This document shows, piece by piece, positions 16,198 to 24,460 of a DNA stretch of 43,305 nt. This stretch comes from Mycobacterium gastri (GTDB taxonomy: Bacteria > Actinomycetota > Actinomycetes > Mycobacteriales > Mycobacteriaceae). Made by a program: the position numbers and the translations under genes. The first letter of the stretch is position 1. The number at the start of each line of letters is the position of its first letter. The stretch covers positions 1-43,305 of the forward strand of contig NZ_LQOX01000132.1 of the NCBI RefSeq assembly GCF_002102175.1, given 5' to 3'. The notes under the pieces are model-generated. The model had not been told where the DNA came from and did not search any database. It was given only the letters and a program-made list of their open reading frames with translations.

Positions 16198-17555
16198 GAC
16201 GGCTCGCTCTCAGCCTGCTCGTGGCCGGTCAGAATGAATCCGGGCAGGGCCTGAGTCGGAAACCGGGCTGGGACCGGCTGGGCGTCGGCCGGCTGGTCGA
16301 AGCCGGGTGCGACGGGCGGGAACGGGGCCGATTCGGCGATCAGCCGTTCGAAGAAGTCCAGCCACATGCCCTGGTTGAAGGTGACGGCCCCGACGAGTCG
16401 GCCTTGCCTGCCGTAGGCGGCGACGAACCGGTGCTTATCGACCGAGCCCTGGCTGACGACGACCTCATCGGCGAAGCGCGGCACGCCGACGGACTTGATA
16501 TTGACCCCGAACTGGGCGGACCAGAACGTGGGCACCGCCAGATGGAGGCGGCGCTGGGCGGGGGCGCACGCCATGTTGTGAGCCGCGACCTCGGCCTGGG
16601 CCACGGCGTTGCTCCAGTGCTCCACACCCAGGAACTCGAAATCGTAGAGCGGGTGTGGGCAGCGGGCCACGTCGCCTGCGACAAAGACATTGTCGGTGAC
16701 GATGCCGTTCAGCCCGAAGGCGCGGCAGGCCGCGTCGCAGGCCACACCCCAGTTGCTGTCGGCTGCCAATCCCGAGCCTTGCAACCACTCGGTATTGCGG
16801 AGCGAGCCGAGCGCGGCCACGGCCACCTCGACGTCGAGCGTGGTTCCGTCGGACAGGTGTGCGCGCCGGAGTCGCCCGTTTTCATCCCCCTCCAACTCGG
16901 TGACGGTGACGCCGCAGCGCAGATCGACGCCGTGCTGTCGCTGCAGGGTCGCGGCGACGTCGCCGATCACCCCGCCCAAAGCGTTCTGCAGCGGGGCCCC
17001 GCCCCGATCGACCACCGTCACGGGCAGATCTAGTTCACGGCAGACCGAGGCGATTTCCGAGCCGATGAACCCGGCGCCGATGGTGAGCACCCGCCGCGGC
17101 TTGGCGACCAGGTACTGCCGCAGCCGGGCGGCGTCATCGCGCGTGCGCAGCACTCCCACGCCGGCGAGAGCGGCTTCAGCTCGGTTGGGCCATGGTCGGG
17201 CGCGCGCGCCGGTGGCAATCAGTAGGCGGTCGAAGCCAACTTTCTGGCCGTCGGCGAGGTGCACCCGCTGCGCGGCCAGATCCAAGCCGACGGCGGCGAC
17301 CCCCAGTCGCCATTCGGCGTCGAGCCGGCACCGGCGCGGCAGCGCGGTTTGGTCGGCCGGCGCATAGCCCGTCAGGACTTGCTTGGATAGCGGTGGACGG
17401 TCGTACGGCTCGTAGGGCTCCTCGCCGATCAGGGTCAACTTTCCAGAAAAACCCTTCTCGCGCAACGCCTCCGCCGCCCGCAGTGCTGCCAGCGATGCGC
17501 CGACGATCACGACCCGCCCAAGGTCCTGGCGGGTCCCGGCAACCGAGGTGGTCAT
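16194..17555 (-). CDS. FAD-dependent ferredoxin reductase (module 2)
   Basis: Protein of 453 residues, paralogous to the reductase at 3349-4752. It shares YEPYDRPPLSKQVLTGY, EWRLGVAAVGLDL, VIGDVAATLQ and VFVAGDVAR. The FAD motif is VIVGASLAA, with Ala in the third Gly position where module 1 has Gly. The NAD(P) motif is TIGAGFIGSEIASV. ATG 17555 overlaps the ferredoxin stop (ATGA). The expected role is NAD(P)H-driven reduction of the upstream-encoded ferredoxin. Confidence 0.92.
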   Translation of the reverse strand: MTTSVAGTRQDLGRVVIVGASLAALRAAEALREKGFSGKLTLIGEEPYEPYDRPPLSKQVLTGYAPADQTALPRRCRLDAEWRLGVAAVGLDLAAQRVHLADGQKVGFDRLLIATGARARPWPNRAEAALAGVGVLRTRDDAARLRQYLVAKPRRVLTIGAGFIGSEIASVCRELDLPVTVVDRGGAPLQNALGGVIGDVAATLQRQHGVDLRCGVTVTELEGDENGRLRRAHLSDGTTLDVEVAVAALGSLRNTEWLQGSGLAADSNWGVACDAACRAFGLNGIVTDNVFVAGDVARCPHPLYDFEFLGVEHWSNAVAQAEVAAHNMACAPAQRRLHLAVPTFWSAQFGVNIKSVGVPRFADEVVVSQGSVDKHRFVAAYGRQGRLVGAVTFNQGMWLDFFERLIAESAPFPPVAPGFDQPADAQPVPARFPTQALPGFILTGHEQAESEPS

Positions 17556-17779
17556 GCTGACTCCGCTTCGTGGGTCAGTTCCGCATCTTCTAACCGATCC
17601 GTGCGGATCGCCTGGACCGGACAGGCTGCTGCGGCGCGCAGGATCTGCTGGCGCTGCGCAACGTCCGGGTTGGGGTGATATACCAGCGCCTCCTCCCCCG
17701 CCAGCTTGAATGCCTGGGGCGCAAGGAAGCAGCACTGGGCGTAGCCCTGACAACGCACCAGATCGACGACGATACGCAA
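17552..17779 (-). CDS. [3Fe-4S]-type ferredoxin (module 2)
   Basis: Protein of 75 residues from a TTG start preceded by GAAGGAG eight bases upstream. Cluster cysteines are Cys10, Cys16 and Cys53, with an extra Cys17 next to the second ligand. The start (M)RIVVDLVRCQGYAQC matches the module 1 ferredoxin. The open frame extends to 17932, but that extension runs through the promoter and reads as non-protein. It is the first gene of the operon and passes electrons to the P450 at 15010. Confidence 0.88.
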   Translation of the reverse strand: MRIVVDLVRCQGYAQCCFLAPQAFKLAGEEALVYHPNPDVAQRQQILRAAAACPVQAIRTDRLEDAELTHEAESA

Positions 17780-17903
17780 AACAAATTCTCCTTCGGGGGC
17801 GGACGAGTCCTCGTGAAGGGGTGCAGCATGCGCGGCTGAGTGCCGTGTTTTCACTACAGCCCGGTCGTGAAGTTTCCCTAGGTCGTCAATCGACCCATTG
17901 ACA

Positions 17904-17932
17904 ATGTTATCGAACGATAACCAAGGTGTCAA
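17904..17932 (-). promoter_or_regulatory. promoter and palindromic operator of the module 2 P450 operon
   Basis: On the - strand, TTGACA (17932-17927), a 17-bp spacer, then TAACAT (17909-17904) form a SigA-like promoter pointing at the ferredoxin gene, giving a leader of roughly 120 bases. A palindrome GTTATCG-AA-CGATAAC (17906-17921) overlaps the spacer and the -10 box, a position where a bound repressor would block transcription. A second TTGACA lies on the + strand at 17898-17903 without a good -10 box. The regulator is not encoded next to it. The remaining leader and upstream bases (17780-18114) hold no gene I can support. Confidence 0.65.
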
Positions 17933-18114
17933 CGGGCACTCTCCGGGCCAACCGTTGAACCCGATCGCCAGAACGCTGAGTTGGCCCCAGGACCGGTGCG
18001 CCGCAATGCCAAGCAGTTTCGGCTGGCGATACCTGGGCGGCGCTGGATGCCGAGGTTGGCCCGCGACGGCTCGGTCCTAAATGATCTGTCCCCGAACGTC
18101 GTTGAACGCGTACG

Positions 18115-18399
18115 CTACGAGTAGCGACGACGGATGTCCGTCGCCTGTAGTGGTGCCGACGAAATTCGCAGCGGCTCAATAAGTTTCGTGAATCCGACGG
18201 TCACGGAGTTGAGTGCCCGCCGCCGGATCCGCCGCCGGATGCGGCGAACCACCACCACCGCGACGAGACCGACCGCCACGTCGGCAAGTATCGCCCCGCG
18301 CCCTCGGCGCCGCAGACGTGGGCTGCTCGAGCGGCGGCCGAGGCGGTAGCCGATGCCCAGTGCTATCAGCAGCGCAGCGATAGCCGTCAACGCGGTCAT
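18115..18399 (-). CDS. possible small Arg-rich membrane protein
   Basis: Open frame of 94 residues from ATG with two hydrophobic segments (about 2-16 and 39-53), each followed by Arg clusters (RRRGRG; RRIRRRIRRR). That fits a small membrane protein with basic loops at the inner face. No family is recognised, and the repetitive Arg codons could arise by chance in GC-rich DNA. An extension to 18462 is possible. Confidence 0.4.
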   Translation of the reverse strand: MTALTAIAALLIALGIGYRLGRRSSSPRLRRRGRGAILADVAVGLVAVVVVRRIRRRIRRRALNSVTVGFTKLIEPLRISSAPLQATDIRRRYS

Positions 18400-18497
18400 G
18401 GATCGAGGATCTTGCGTCGCCGTCGCGGTTGGGTCACGGCCCAGGCACGCCTTGGCCAACACCGACGTAAGGTAAGCACTCAGGGCACCGGAGCCGG

Positions 18498-18728
18498 TCA
18501 GCGATCGATGCGGAAGCGTTTGACCCGCGAGCGCGCGCCAGACACCAATTCGACTCGGCTCCTTGGCAAGTGATAGTGAGCTGCCAGCAGCCGGGCAACC
18601 GCTTCGTTGGCTTTGCCGTCGACCGCCGGCTCGGGCACGTAGATCGTCAGCTCGGCGCCGGAAACCGGCTCGACACGCGGACCTTTACGAGAGCCGGGTT
18701 TGACCTTGACGACGACGATGTCGGCCAT
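18498..18728 (-). CDS. DUF167 (YggU-type) protein
   Basis: Compact 76-residue protein with the DUF167 signatures VKVKPGSRK near the N-terminus and PAVDGKANEAVARLLA in the middle, then a basic tail with SGARSRVKRFRI. The family has a known alpha/beta fold but no settled role. ATG 18728 is a clean start. The upstream neighbour on this strand is the LLM oxidoreductase, 67 bp away. Confidence 0.9.
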   Translation of the reverse strand: MADIVVVKVKPGSRKGPRVEPVSGAELTIYVPEPAVDGKANEAVARLLAAHYHLPRSRVELVSGARSRVKRFRIDR

Positions 18729-18795
18729 GCCGGGTGACGCTATCGCGCCGTTGCGTCACGCTCTGCGAACCGCGGAACTCCGGCCGGCGCGCCAG

Positions 18796-19620
18796 TCATG
18801 CGAGACCCGCGCAACGCTCGAGTAGTTGTAGCGTGGGCGGCTGCCGAAACGCCAACACCATGTGGTCGCAGCCCAGTTGCTCGAATTCGGGCAACAACGC
18901 CAGTTGCTCGTCGACCTGTCCGGCCATTGCCGGATGCAGGGGCACTTGCCCGGAACGGCGGACCTCGGCAGGGTTGCGGCCTACTTCGGCACAGGCCTTG
19001 TCCAGCCGGGCGTTCACGTCGCCCCACAGCTGCGGGCCGTCGTAGGCGGGCATGTTCCACTCGTCGGCGTGGCGGGCGATGAGACGCAGCATCTTTGGCC
19101 CGGTACCCGCGATCACGATTGGCGGGTGCGGAAATTGAATGGGCTTGGGCTCGCAGAGCGCGTCCGCGAGCGTGAAGAATTCACCGGAAAAGTTCACCAA
19201 CTGCTCCGTCCAGAGCTTGCGGATCACCGTCAATGCTTCGTCGACCATTGCGACCCGGCTCGTCGGGTTCGGGAACGTGATCCCGTACCCACGATGCTCG
19301 GCTTCGTGCCATCCCGCGCCGATGCCGAAATTGAGCCGCCCGCCGGAGATGTGGTCGACGGTGACCGCCATCTTGGCCAGCACCGCCGGATTCCGGTACG
19401 TCACGCCGGTCACCAGGCAGCCGATCCGACTCCGTTCGGTGATCGCCGCCATGGCGGCCAGCGTCGTCCAGCCCTCGTAGGTCGGCTCGTCGAACTCCGA
19501 TGGTCCGAAGAAGTGGTCGTAGTCCCAAATCCCTTCGAAACCAAGGTGATCGGCGCTTCGCCACAAATCTTTCAGTTCGGGGAATGTGAAACTCAGATGG
19601 AACTTGACCGAGATCCGCAT
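18796..19620 (-). CDS. LLM-class F420-dependent oxidoreductase
   Basis: Protein of 274 residues of the luciferase-like TIM-barrel family. It has the N-terminal strand MRISVKFHLSF, the WDYDHF segment, the conserved VDHISGGRLNFGIGAGWHEAEH region (about 90-110) and the phosphate-binding strand PPIVIAGTGPKMLRL. Mycobacterial members of this kind mostly use the deazaflavin F420; the substrate is not predictable. ATG 19620 is preferred to the upstream GTG because it starts the first strand. The gene is divergent from the Cut2-like cutinase. Confidence 0.88.
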   Translation of the reverse strand: MRISVKFHLSFTFPELKDLWRSADHLGFEGIWDYDHFFGPSEFDEPTYEGWTTLAAMAAITERSRIGCLVTGVTYRNPAVLAKMAVTVDHISGGRLNFGIGAGWHEAEHRGYGITFPNPTSRVAMVDEALTVIRKLWTEQLVNFSGEFFTLADALCEPKPIQFPHPPIVIAGTGPKMLRLIARHADEWNMPAYDGPQLWGDVNARLDKACAEVGRNPAEVRRSGQVPLHPAMAGQVDEQLALLPEFEQLGCDHMVLAFRQPPTLQLLERCAGLA

Positions 19621-19739
19621 GCCGCGATCGTACGGTCGGAGCCCTGGTCGCGTGATCCTTATCCGCTCATGCGCCGCCAAAACCCGGCGGTCGGCGTGAA
19701 GCCGGCCAACGGCCGGGCCGGAATGGCTACCATCTTTCT

Positions 19740-20435
19740 GTGCGCGCTCCGCTTGCCGTGAAGTCGGTTGGACAATTGTTGGTGGCTGTTGCAGTCTCCG
19801 CTGTGCTGACGATCGCTGCGGCCGTGTTGCCGCCCGGCGCGCCGGGCGCCCCGCGGCGGGCCAGTGCGGCCAATTGCCCGCAGGTGGAAGTTGTCTTCGC
19901 CCGCGGCAGATTGGAGTCGCCGGGGCCCGGCGTGATCGGCAATGCGTTCATCAGCACTCTCGCCTCCAAGGTCGGCGGTAGGAGCATGGGCAGCTATGCC
20001 GTCAAATACCCGGCCGACACCGAGGTCGACGTCGGCGCCAATGACATGGGCCGCCATGTTCAGTACATGATCAACGCCTGCCCGGCCACCCGGCTGGTGC
20101 TCGGCGGCTACTCCCTCGGCGCCGCGGTCACCGACGTGGTGCTTGCGGTGCCGATGTCCGCATTTGGGTTCGACAGCCCGCTACCTCCCGGTGCCGACGA
20201 GCACATCGCCGCCGTCGCGATGTTCGGCAACGGAAGTCAGTGGGTGGGTCCGATCACCAACTTCAGCCCGGTCTACAACGACAGGACTATCGAGCTGTGC
20301 CACGGCTCCGACCCAGTCTGCAACCCGGCCGACCCGAACACCTGGAAGCAGAACTGGCCGCAACACAACGCCAGTGCCTACATCCAGGCAGGCATGGTCA
20401 ATCAGGCAGCCGACTTCGTCGCCGGCAAGCTGTAG
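19740..20435 (+). CDS. cut2: secreted cutinase Cut2/Culp2-like
   Basis: Protein of 231 residues from GTG with a signal peptide (hydrophobic about 11-30) and a mature start near ANCPQVEVVFARGR. The triad is Ser125 in GGYSLGAAV, Asp191 in CHGSDPVC and His209. The stretches AAVTDVVLAVP, PLPPGADEHIAAVA, FGNGSQWVGPITNFSP and NQAADFVAGKL are nearly identical to what I recall of M. tuberculosis Rv2301 (cut2), so the orthologue call is firm on family and fairly firm on gene. It is an exported lipid or ester hydrolase of the cell envelope. A short gene follows three bases after its stop. Confidence 0.9.
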   Translation: MRAPLAVKSVGQLLVAVAVSAVLTIAAAVLPPGAPGAPRRASAANCPQVEVVFARGRLESPGPGVIGNAFISTLASKVGGRSMGSYAVKYPADTEVDVGANDMGRHVQYMINACPATRLVLGGYSLGAAVTDVVLAVPMSAFGFDSPLPPGADEHIAAVAMFGNGSQWVGPITNFSPVYNDRTIELCHGSDPVCNPADPNTWKQNWPQHNASAYIQAGMVNQAADFVAGKL

Positions 20436-20438
20436 CGG

Positions 20439-20774
20439 GTGGATATCGGGCGACTCGTCACGCGCTACGCCCGCCGGTTCAGTCGGGTGCACGCCGGCGT
20501 GCACCCGGTGTCGTCGCCGTTGGGCGCGTGGTTGCTTCTCGCGCTGGCCGCGCCGGTGGCACGCGACCACACCGAGGCGGCCGCGGCCACCTCGGTTGCG
20601 TTGCGCAGCGCGATGGTGTCGTCGGCGCTGTCGCGGTCGGCGACGCTGCGTTTCGGTCATCCCTATGCGGTAGTTGCTGTGACCGGTGCGCGTCGGCGCG
20701 GCGATCCGTGGGCGGGTGTGCCGGTGTTCGCCGCGTGGGTGTGCGAACCCGCCGACGTCGCGTCGATCGGCTAG
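20439..20774 (+). CDS. hypothetical protein downstream of cut2
   Basis: Protein of 111 residues from a GTG three bases after the cut2 stop, suggesting co-transcription. It reads VHPVSSPLGAWLLLALAAP near residues 21-40, reminiscent of the first helix of serpin-like proteins, then Ala-rich helices and a strand-rich end (GVPVFAAWVCEP). A full serpin is over three times longer, so at most this is a relic or a different fold. The next gene, on the opposite strand, ends 8 bp away. Function is unknown. Confidence 0.6.
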   Translation: MDIGRLVTRYARRFSRVHAGVHPVSSPLGAWLLLALAAPVARDHTEAAAATSVALRSAMVSSALSRSATLRFGHPYAVVAVTGARRRGDPWAGVPVFAAWVCEPADVASIG

Positions 20775-20781
20775 CCAGCCG

Positions 20782-21825
20782 TCATTTGGGCTGCCGCCAT
20801 TCGCTGATCTTGCGGCCCAGCGAATCGGCCGCGCTCGTGGCGGCGCGCCCGACGCCGTCGACGAGGCCGCCGAGGCCGTCACGGATGCCCTTGATCAGCG
20901 GGTCCTCGGACTGGTCGAAGCCGTCGCGGTAGTGCCGAGCGGCCTGGCCCACGTCGTCGGTCAGCGAGGACTTGTCGTCGTCGGCTCGGCGGGGATAGTC
21001 GCCGGACATCACCTTGCCGTAGCCGCCGGCGTCCACCCACTTGGTCAGGGCGGCGGCCCGCAACACCGAGAACGGATGTGTCTGCAGTTCCAGGTTCAGC
21101 AGCTTGAGCAGCCCGTCACGCATGTCTCCGGACCGTTCGTACTCCCGCGCCTGGGCCAAAAAGGTCTCTGAATCCAGCTTGTCCAACCGGCTACCGCCGG
21201 CGAGTTTCATCTCGACCCGAATCGCGGTGTCCAAGTCCTGGCTGCACAGCAGCCCGGCTCGGTCGCCGGACAGCTCCGATTTGCGTTGCCACTCCAACAG
21301 CGCGGCGATGATGGCGCGCAACGCCCAGCCGCCGACCGGCACCACGCCGAACGATCGTGCCAACCGCATCAGATGCATCATCATCGTGCGGTACACCGCG
21401 TGCCCGGACAGCGCGTGGCCTAGCTCGTGACCCACCACGAATCGGAGTTCGTCATGGGTCATCAAGTCGTAGAGCGCGGAAGTGATCACGATGAACGGCT
21501 GCTCCATCCCGATCGTGTACGCGTTCACGATCGGCGACTGCGCGACGTACAGCTCGGGCTTGGCCGGAGCGTCGAGAACGTCGGCGCATTCGTCCAGCAG
21601 GGCGTCGAGATCAGCGAATTGGCGCGGCCCGACGCGGGCGGCGCTGGCCAGGTAGAGCAGCCGGTGTTGACGCTCGCGCAGCATTCCCGACAGGAGTTTC
21701 AGGATCTGGTCGAAGCCCTTCAGGCGGCGCAGCGCCGATAGCGCGGTCCGGTCGGCGGGATGCTCCCAGGCGCGCGAGCTGATGCCGGGGAATGTGGTTC
21801 GGGTGGTGGCGGGTGGCTGAGACAT
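20782..21825 (-). CDS. M48-family zinc metallopeptidase
   Basis: Protein of 347 residues with the zinc-binding motif HELGH (His133, Glu134, His137) preceded by VNAYTIGMEQPFIVITSAL, the typical M48 strand, and a third ligand Glu184 in SELSGDRAG. A weakly hydrophobic helix (about 160-176) follows the motif. Unlike HtpX it has no clear N-terminal membrane helices, so it is probably cytoplasmic or peripheral. The C-terminal 80 residues form an amphipathic tail. It is single-gene, convergent with the small gene after cut2. Confidence 0.9.
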   Translation of the reverse strand: MSQPPATTRTTFPGISSRAWEHPADRTALSALRRLKGFDQILKLLSGMLRERQHRLLYLASAARVGPRQFADLDALLDECADVLDAPAKPELYVAQSPIVNAYTIGMEQPFIVITSALYDLMTHDELRFVVGHELGHALSGHAVYRTMMMHLMRLARSFGVVPVGGWALRAIIAALLEWQRKSELSGDRAGLLCSQDLDTAIRVEMKLAGGSRLDKLDSETFLAQAREYERSGDMRDGLLKLLNLELQTHPFSVLRAAALTKWVDAGGYGKVMSGDYPRRADDDKSSLTDDVGQAARHYRDGFDQSEDPLIKGIRDGLGGLVDGVGRAATSAADSLGRKISEWRQPK

Positions 21826-21913
21826 TGGCGCTCCCCTCGATGCTCAGTATCAGGATACGGAGCCTGGCGCGGGGCGCCATTCAACTGAATTGGGGGCGGG
21901 CTTGAGTCCAGTT

Positions 21914-22120
21914 TTAGGCCGGTGCGTCGGCGCTGACCCATCCTGGGGTGGCGGGCACACCGGCGCCGACGTCGTGGCCCAGTGCTGCTGCGCGCTGACG
22001 ACCCAGATATGCGGGATGACGACGCATCTCTTCGAGGAGCTGACTTTCGCGCCGCTGGGCCGCAATCCAAGCCGGGTGTGACTCCAGACTGATCACCGTT
22101 GCCCCTGATGCCTTCGCCAC
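21914..22120 (-). CDS. small helical protein of unknown function
   Basis: Protein of 68 residues from GTG with a strong ribosome site (GAGGAAAGGA about seven bases before). The segment HPAWIAAQRRESQLLEEMRR followed by HPAYLGRQ is a charged amphipathic helix; the last 20 residues are Gly/Ala/Pro-rich. Its upstream region to 22408 is unusually A/T-rich for this genome and probably contains its promoter, though no box is clear. Family is not recognised. Confidence 0.6.
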   Translation of the reverse strand: MAKASGATVISLESHPAWIAAQRRESQLLEEMRRHPAYLGRQRAAALGHDVGAGVPATPGWVSADAPA

Positions 22121-22408
22121 GATTGTCCTTTCCTCTCATCCCACCGACTCAGGTTCACACGGCGCTGTGCAACGTAAAGTTAGGATTCTTAGCAAACCTG
22201 TGATCAAACCGTGTCTTTAGATAAGAATTAGCCATGAATTTCCGGGGGTCCCAGGCGTTTCCGCAGGTCTGGTTCCGGCGGTGGCCCGCCGGAACCGCTG
22301 GGTCCGAAAACCGGCCGTTGCTGACGCTCGGTGCTCGCTGCTGTGGCGGAATTGTTATCGCCCGCACCGGAATTCTCCCAGAGACGTTAATTTATGTAGT
22401 CGGCGGCT

Positions 22409-23266
22409 TCACCGCGTGAGGAGGGCCACCGCGCTCCACGGTCTACGGCCCGGGTGACGCGGATCGGGCTGGGGCAGCCATGCGGCTGCGCGCATGGATT
22501 TGGGTAGGCGGTGGAATCGATTCGCGGCCGCAAACAGCGATTCCGATTGGGCTACTCGCCAGCCGAGGCCTTCGAAGAAGGCCAGCCCGTTATCCGGCGC
22601 GAACGTGAAGGGCGCATTCTCCAGCATTCCCGCCATCCTCTTGTTCATCATCATCTTCAGACCCGGACCGGCGAAATCGAGCATCCACCAACCGACTTCG
22701 GGCCGGCGTATGGCTTCCGAAAGTGCAACGACGTCCTGCTCGGCGAGATACATCAACAGGCCCTCGGTTAGGACCAGCGCATTGCCGGCGCCGTCGAGGG
22801 CCTCGGTGAAGAACATCTCGCGGGCAAGCGGGTCGGCCAGGTCGAAGGCGCTGCGGGTCAATTCGCATCGCGGCGTCTGGTCGGCCAGCAATTCGGTTTT
22901 TTCGGCAAGCAACTGCGGCAAATCAGCTTCGATCCACCGCAATCGAGATGGCAGATTCAGCCGATACGGTCGAGTGTCCAGGCCGGCGGCCAGGTTCAGC
23001 ACTCGGTCACAACCCTCCGCGATTGCCCTGGCAATGGTGTCGTCGATGATTTTGGTGCGCGCGACCAGCCACCAACCATTGCGAAGTGTCCACGGCGCGT
23101 GCCGGACGATCGCGCGGCCATGCTGACCGGCCAGACGCTGGGCAAGCGGGTCGCTGAACAATGCGTCGGGGCGGGCCGATTCGGTGGCCCGATGCAGGGC
23201 CGTCAACCTGGCAGTGTCGGAAACATGAGTGATGACGTGCCCGTCGCCGGACTCAGAGCCTGACAT
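22409..23266 (-). CDS. class I SAM-dependent methyltransferase (PF04072-like)
   Basis: Protein of 285 residues in the mycobacterial family of putative S-adenosylmethionine methyltransferases. It has a start helix VSDTARLTALHRATES, the SAM motif VLNLAAGLDTRPYRL (89-103), the acidic strand WIEADLP and LVLTEGLLMYL. ATG 23266 is chosen from family length; the very long open frame upstream is antisense to the oxidoreductase gene. These enzymes may methylate carboxyl groups, but the substrate is unknown. It is divergent from the 23381 gene, with 114 bp between. Confidence 0.88.
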   Translation of the reverse strand: MSGSESGDGHVITHVSDTARLTALHRATESARPDALFSDPLAQRLAGQHGRAIVRHAPWTLRNGWWLVARTKIIDDTIARAIAEGCDRVLNLAAGLDTRPYRLNLPSRLRWIEADLPQLLAEKTELLADQTPRCELTRSAFDLADPLAREMFFTEALDGAGNALVLTEGLLMYLAEQDVVALSEAIRRPEVGWWMLDFAGPGLKMMMNKRMAGMLENAPFTFAPDNGLAFFEGLGWRVAQSESLFAAANRFHRLPKSMRAAAWLPQPDPRHPGRRPWSAVALLTR

Positions 23267-23380
23267 AGAGGCGTTATAGCATTCCCGGCGAAATCCGCCG
23301 TGGTTCGCAGGTAAAGGTTCGCAGGCAAATTGGATTCGGCGCATATGTCGCGGCGTTGACGTGTCGGGTACCGTGCGCTC

Positions 23381-24394
23381 ATGCCCGATCGCAACCGCCG
23401 GTTTCTGCTCCGTGAACGACCTACCGGACGCATCGGTGCGGACACCTTTGAACTCAGCGATGCGCCGGTCCCCGAAATCGCCGATGGGGAGGCGATGGTC
23501 CGTGTCGACTGGATTTCGCTCGATCCGACGAACCGCGCCTGGATCAACGATCTGCCGTCCTACCTGCCGCCGGTCGGCATCGGTGAGGTCATGCGTGGTG
23601 GCGGGCTCGGCGAGGTCGTCGAGTCGAAAAATCCCCGGTACCCGGTCGGTCAGACGGTGCAGGGTCTGGTCGGCTGGCAGGAGTACGCGGTGGTTTCGGA
23701 CGCGACGCCGGTGCTGCCGGTCGACGTCGCCGACGGCGTCTCCCCCAGCGCCTACCTGGGTGCTCTCGGAATGACCGGGCTCACGGCGTGGATCGGGATT
23801 CGTGACATCGGCAAGCCGCGGGCCGGCGAGACGGTCGTGGTTTCCGCGGCGGCGGGCGCGGTCGGCTCGGTTGCCGGCCAGCTGGCCAAGGCCGATGGGG
23901 CGCGCGTCGTCGGCATAGCCGGCGGCCCGGAGAAGTGCGCTCTGCTCACCGAACAGCTCGGCTTCGACGCCGCTGTCGACCACCGGGCCGACGACTGGCC
24001 CGCACAACTGGCCGCGGCCACTCCCCACGGCATCGATGTCGACTTCGAAAACGTCGGCGGCGACATCATGGACGCGATCTTCGCGCGCCTCAATATTGGC
24101 GCGCGCATCGCCCTGTGCGGCCTGATCTCGGGCTACAACTCGGTCGATCCGCCCCCCGGACCACGCGCATTCGCCAATCTGCTCGTCCAGCGCGCGACGC
24201 TGCAGGGCTTCATCATCCTCGACCACCTGCACCGCGCGCCGGAGGCGACCGCGGAGATCTCGGGGCTGATCGCCGAGGGTAAGCTCACGCCGCTGGAAAC
24301 CGTCGTGGCGGGCTTCGAGCAGCTGCCCACGGCCATCAACATGCTGTTCGACGGCAAGAACGTCGGCAAGCTGGTGGTCAAGGTATCGCCGTAG
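23381..24394 (+). CDS. NADP-dependent MDR-superfamily oxidoreductase
   Basis: Protein of 337 residues of the zinc-free medium-chain family that includes leukotriene B4 12-hydroxydehydrogenase, CurA and YncB. It has WISLDPTNRAWI near the start, YLGALGMTGLTAWIG before the cofactor domain, VVSAAAGAVGSVAGQLAK as the nucleotide-binding motif (about 152-169), and FENVGGDIMDAI with LCGLISGYN downstream. Such enzymes reduce the double bond of enones and quinones with NADPH. No catalytic-zinc Cys pattern is present. It is a single gene with ATG start. Confidence 0.92.
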   Translation: MPDRNRRFLLRERPTGRIGADTFELSDAPVPEIADGEAMVRVDWISLDPTNRAWINDLPSYLPPVGIGEVMRGGGLGEVVESKNPRYPVGQTVQGLVGWQEYAVVSDATPVLPVDVADGVSPSAYLGALGMTGLTAWIGIRDIGKPRAGETVVVSAAAGAVGSVAGQLAKADGARVVGIAGGPEKCALLTEQLGFDAAVDHRADDWPAQLAAATPHGIDVDFENVGGDIMDAIFARLNIGARIALCGLISGYNSVDPPPGPRAFANLLVQRATLQGFIILDHLHRAPEATAEISGLIAEGKLTPLETVVAGFEQLPTAINMLFDGKNVGKLVVKVSP

Positions 24395-24460
24395 GCACTG
24401 CGGGTCGCGGCTTAGCGCGGTACGGCTCGGGCATTCTCGGCCTGCTATCCTCCCTGGCTT

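Noticed and set aside
17552..17932. Longer version of the module 2 ferredoxin
   Set aside because: The extension crosses the -10/-35 region and palindrome; TTG 17779 has a good ribosome site and aligns with the paralogue.
17898..17932. TTGACA ... TGTCAA as a larger operator dyad
   Set aside because: Its centre is offset from the inner palindrome by 1.5 bp with unequal spacers, so the outer pair is better read as a -35 box plus chance.
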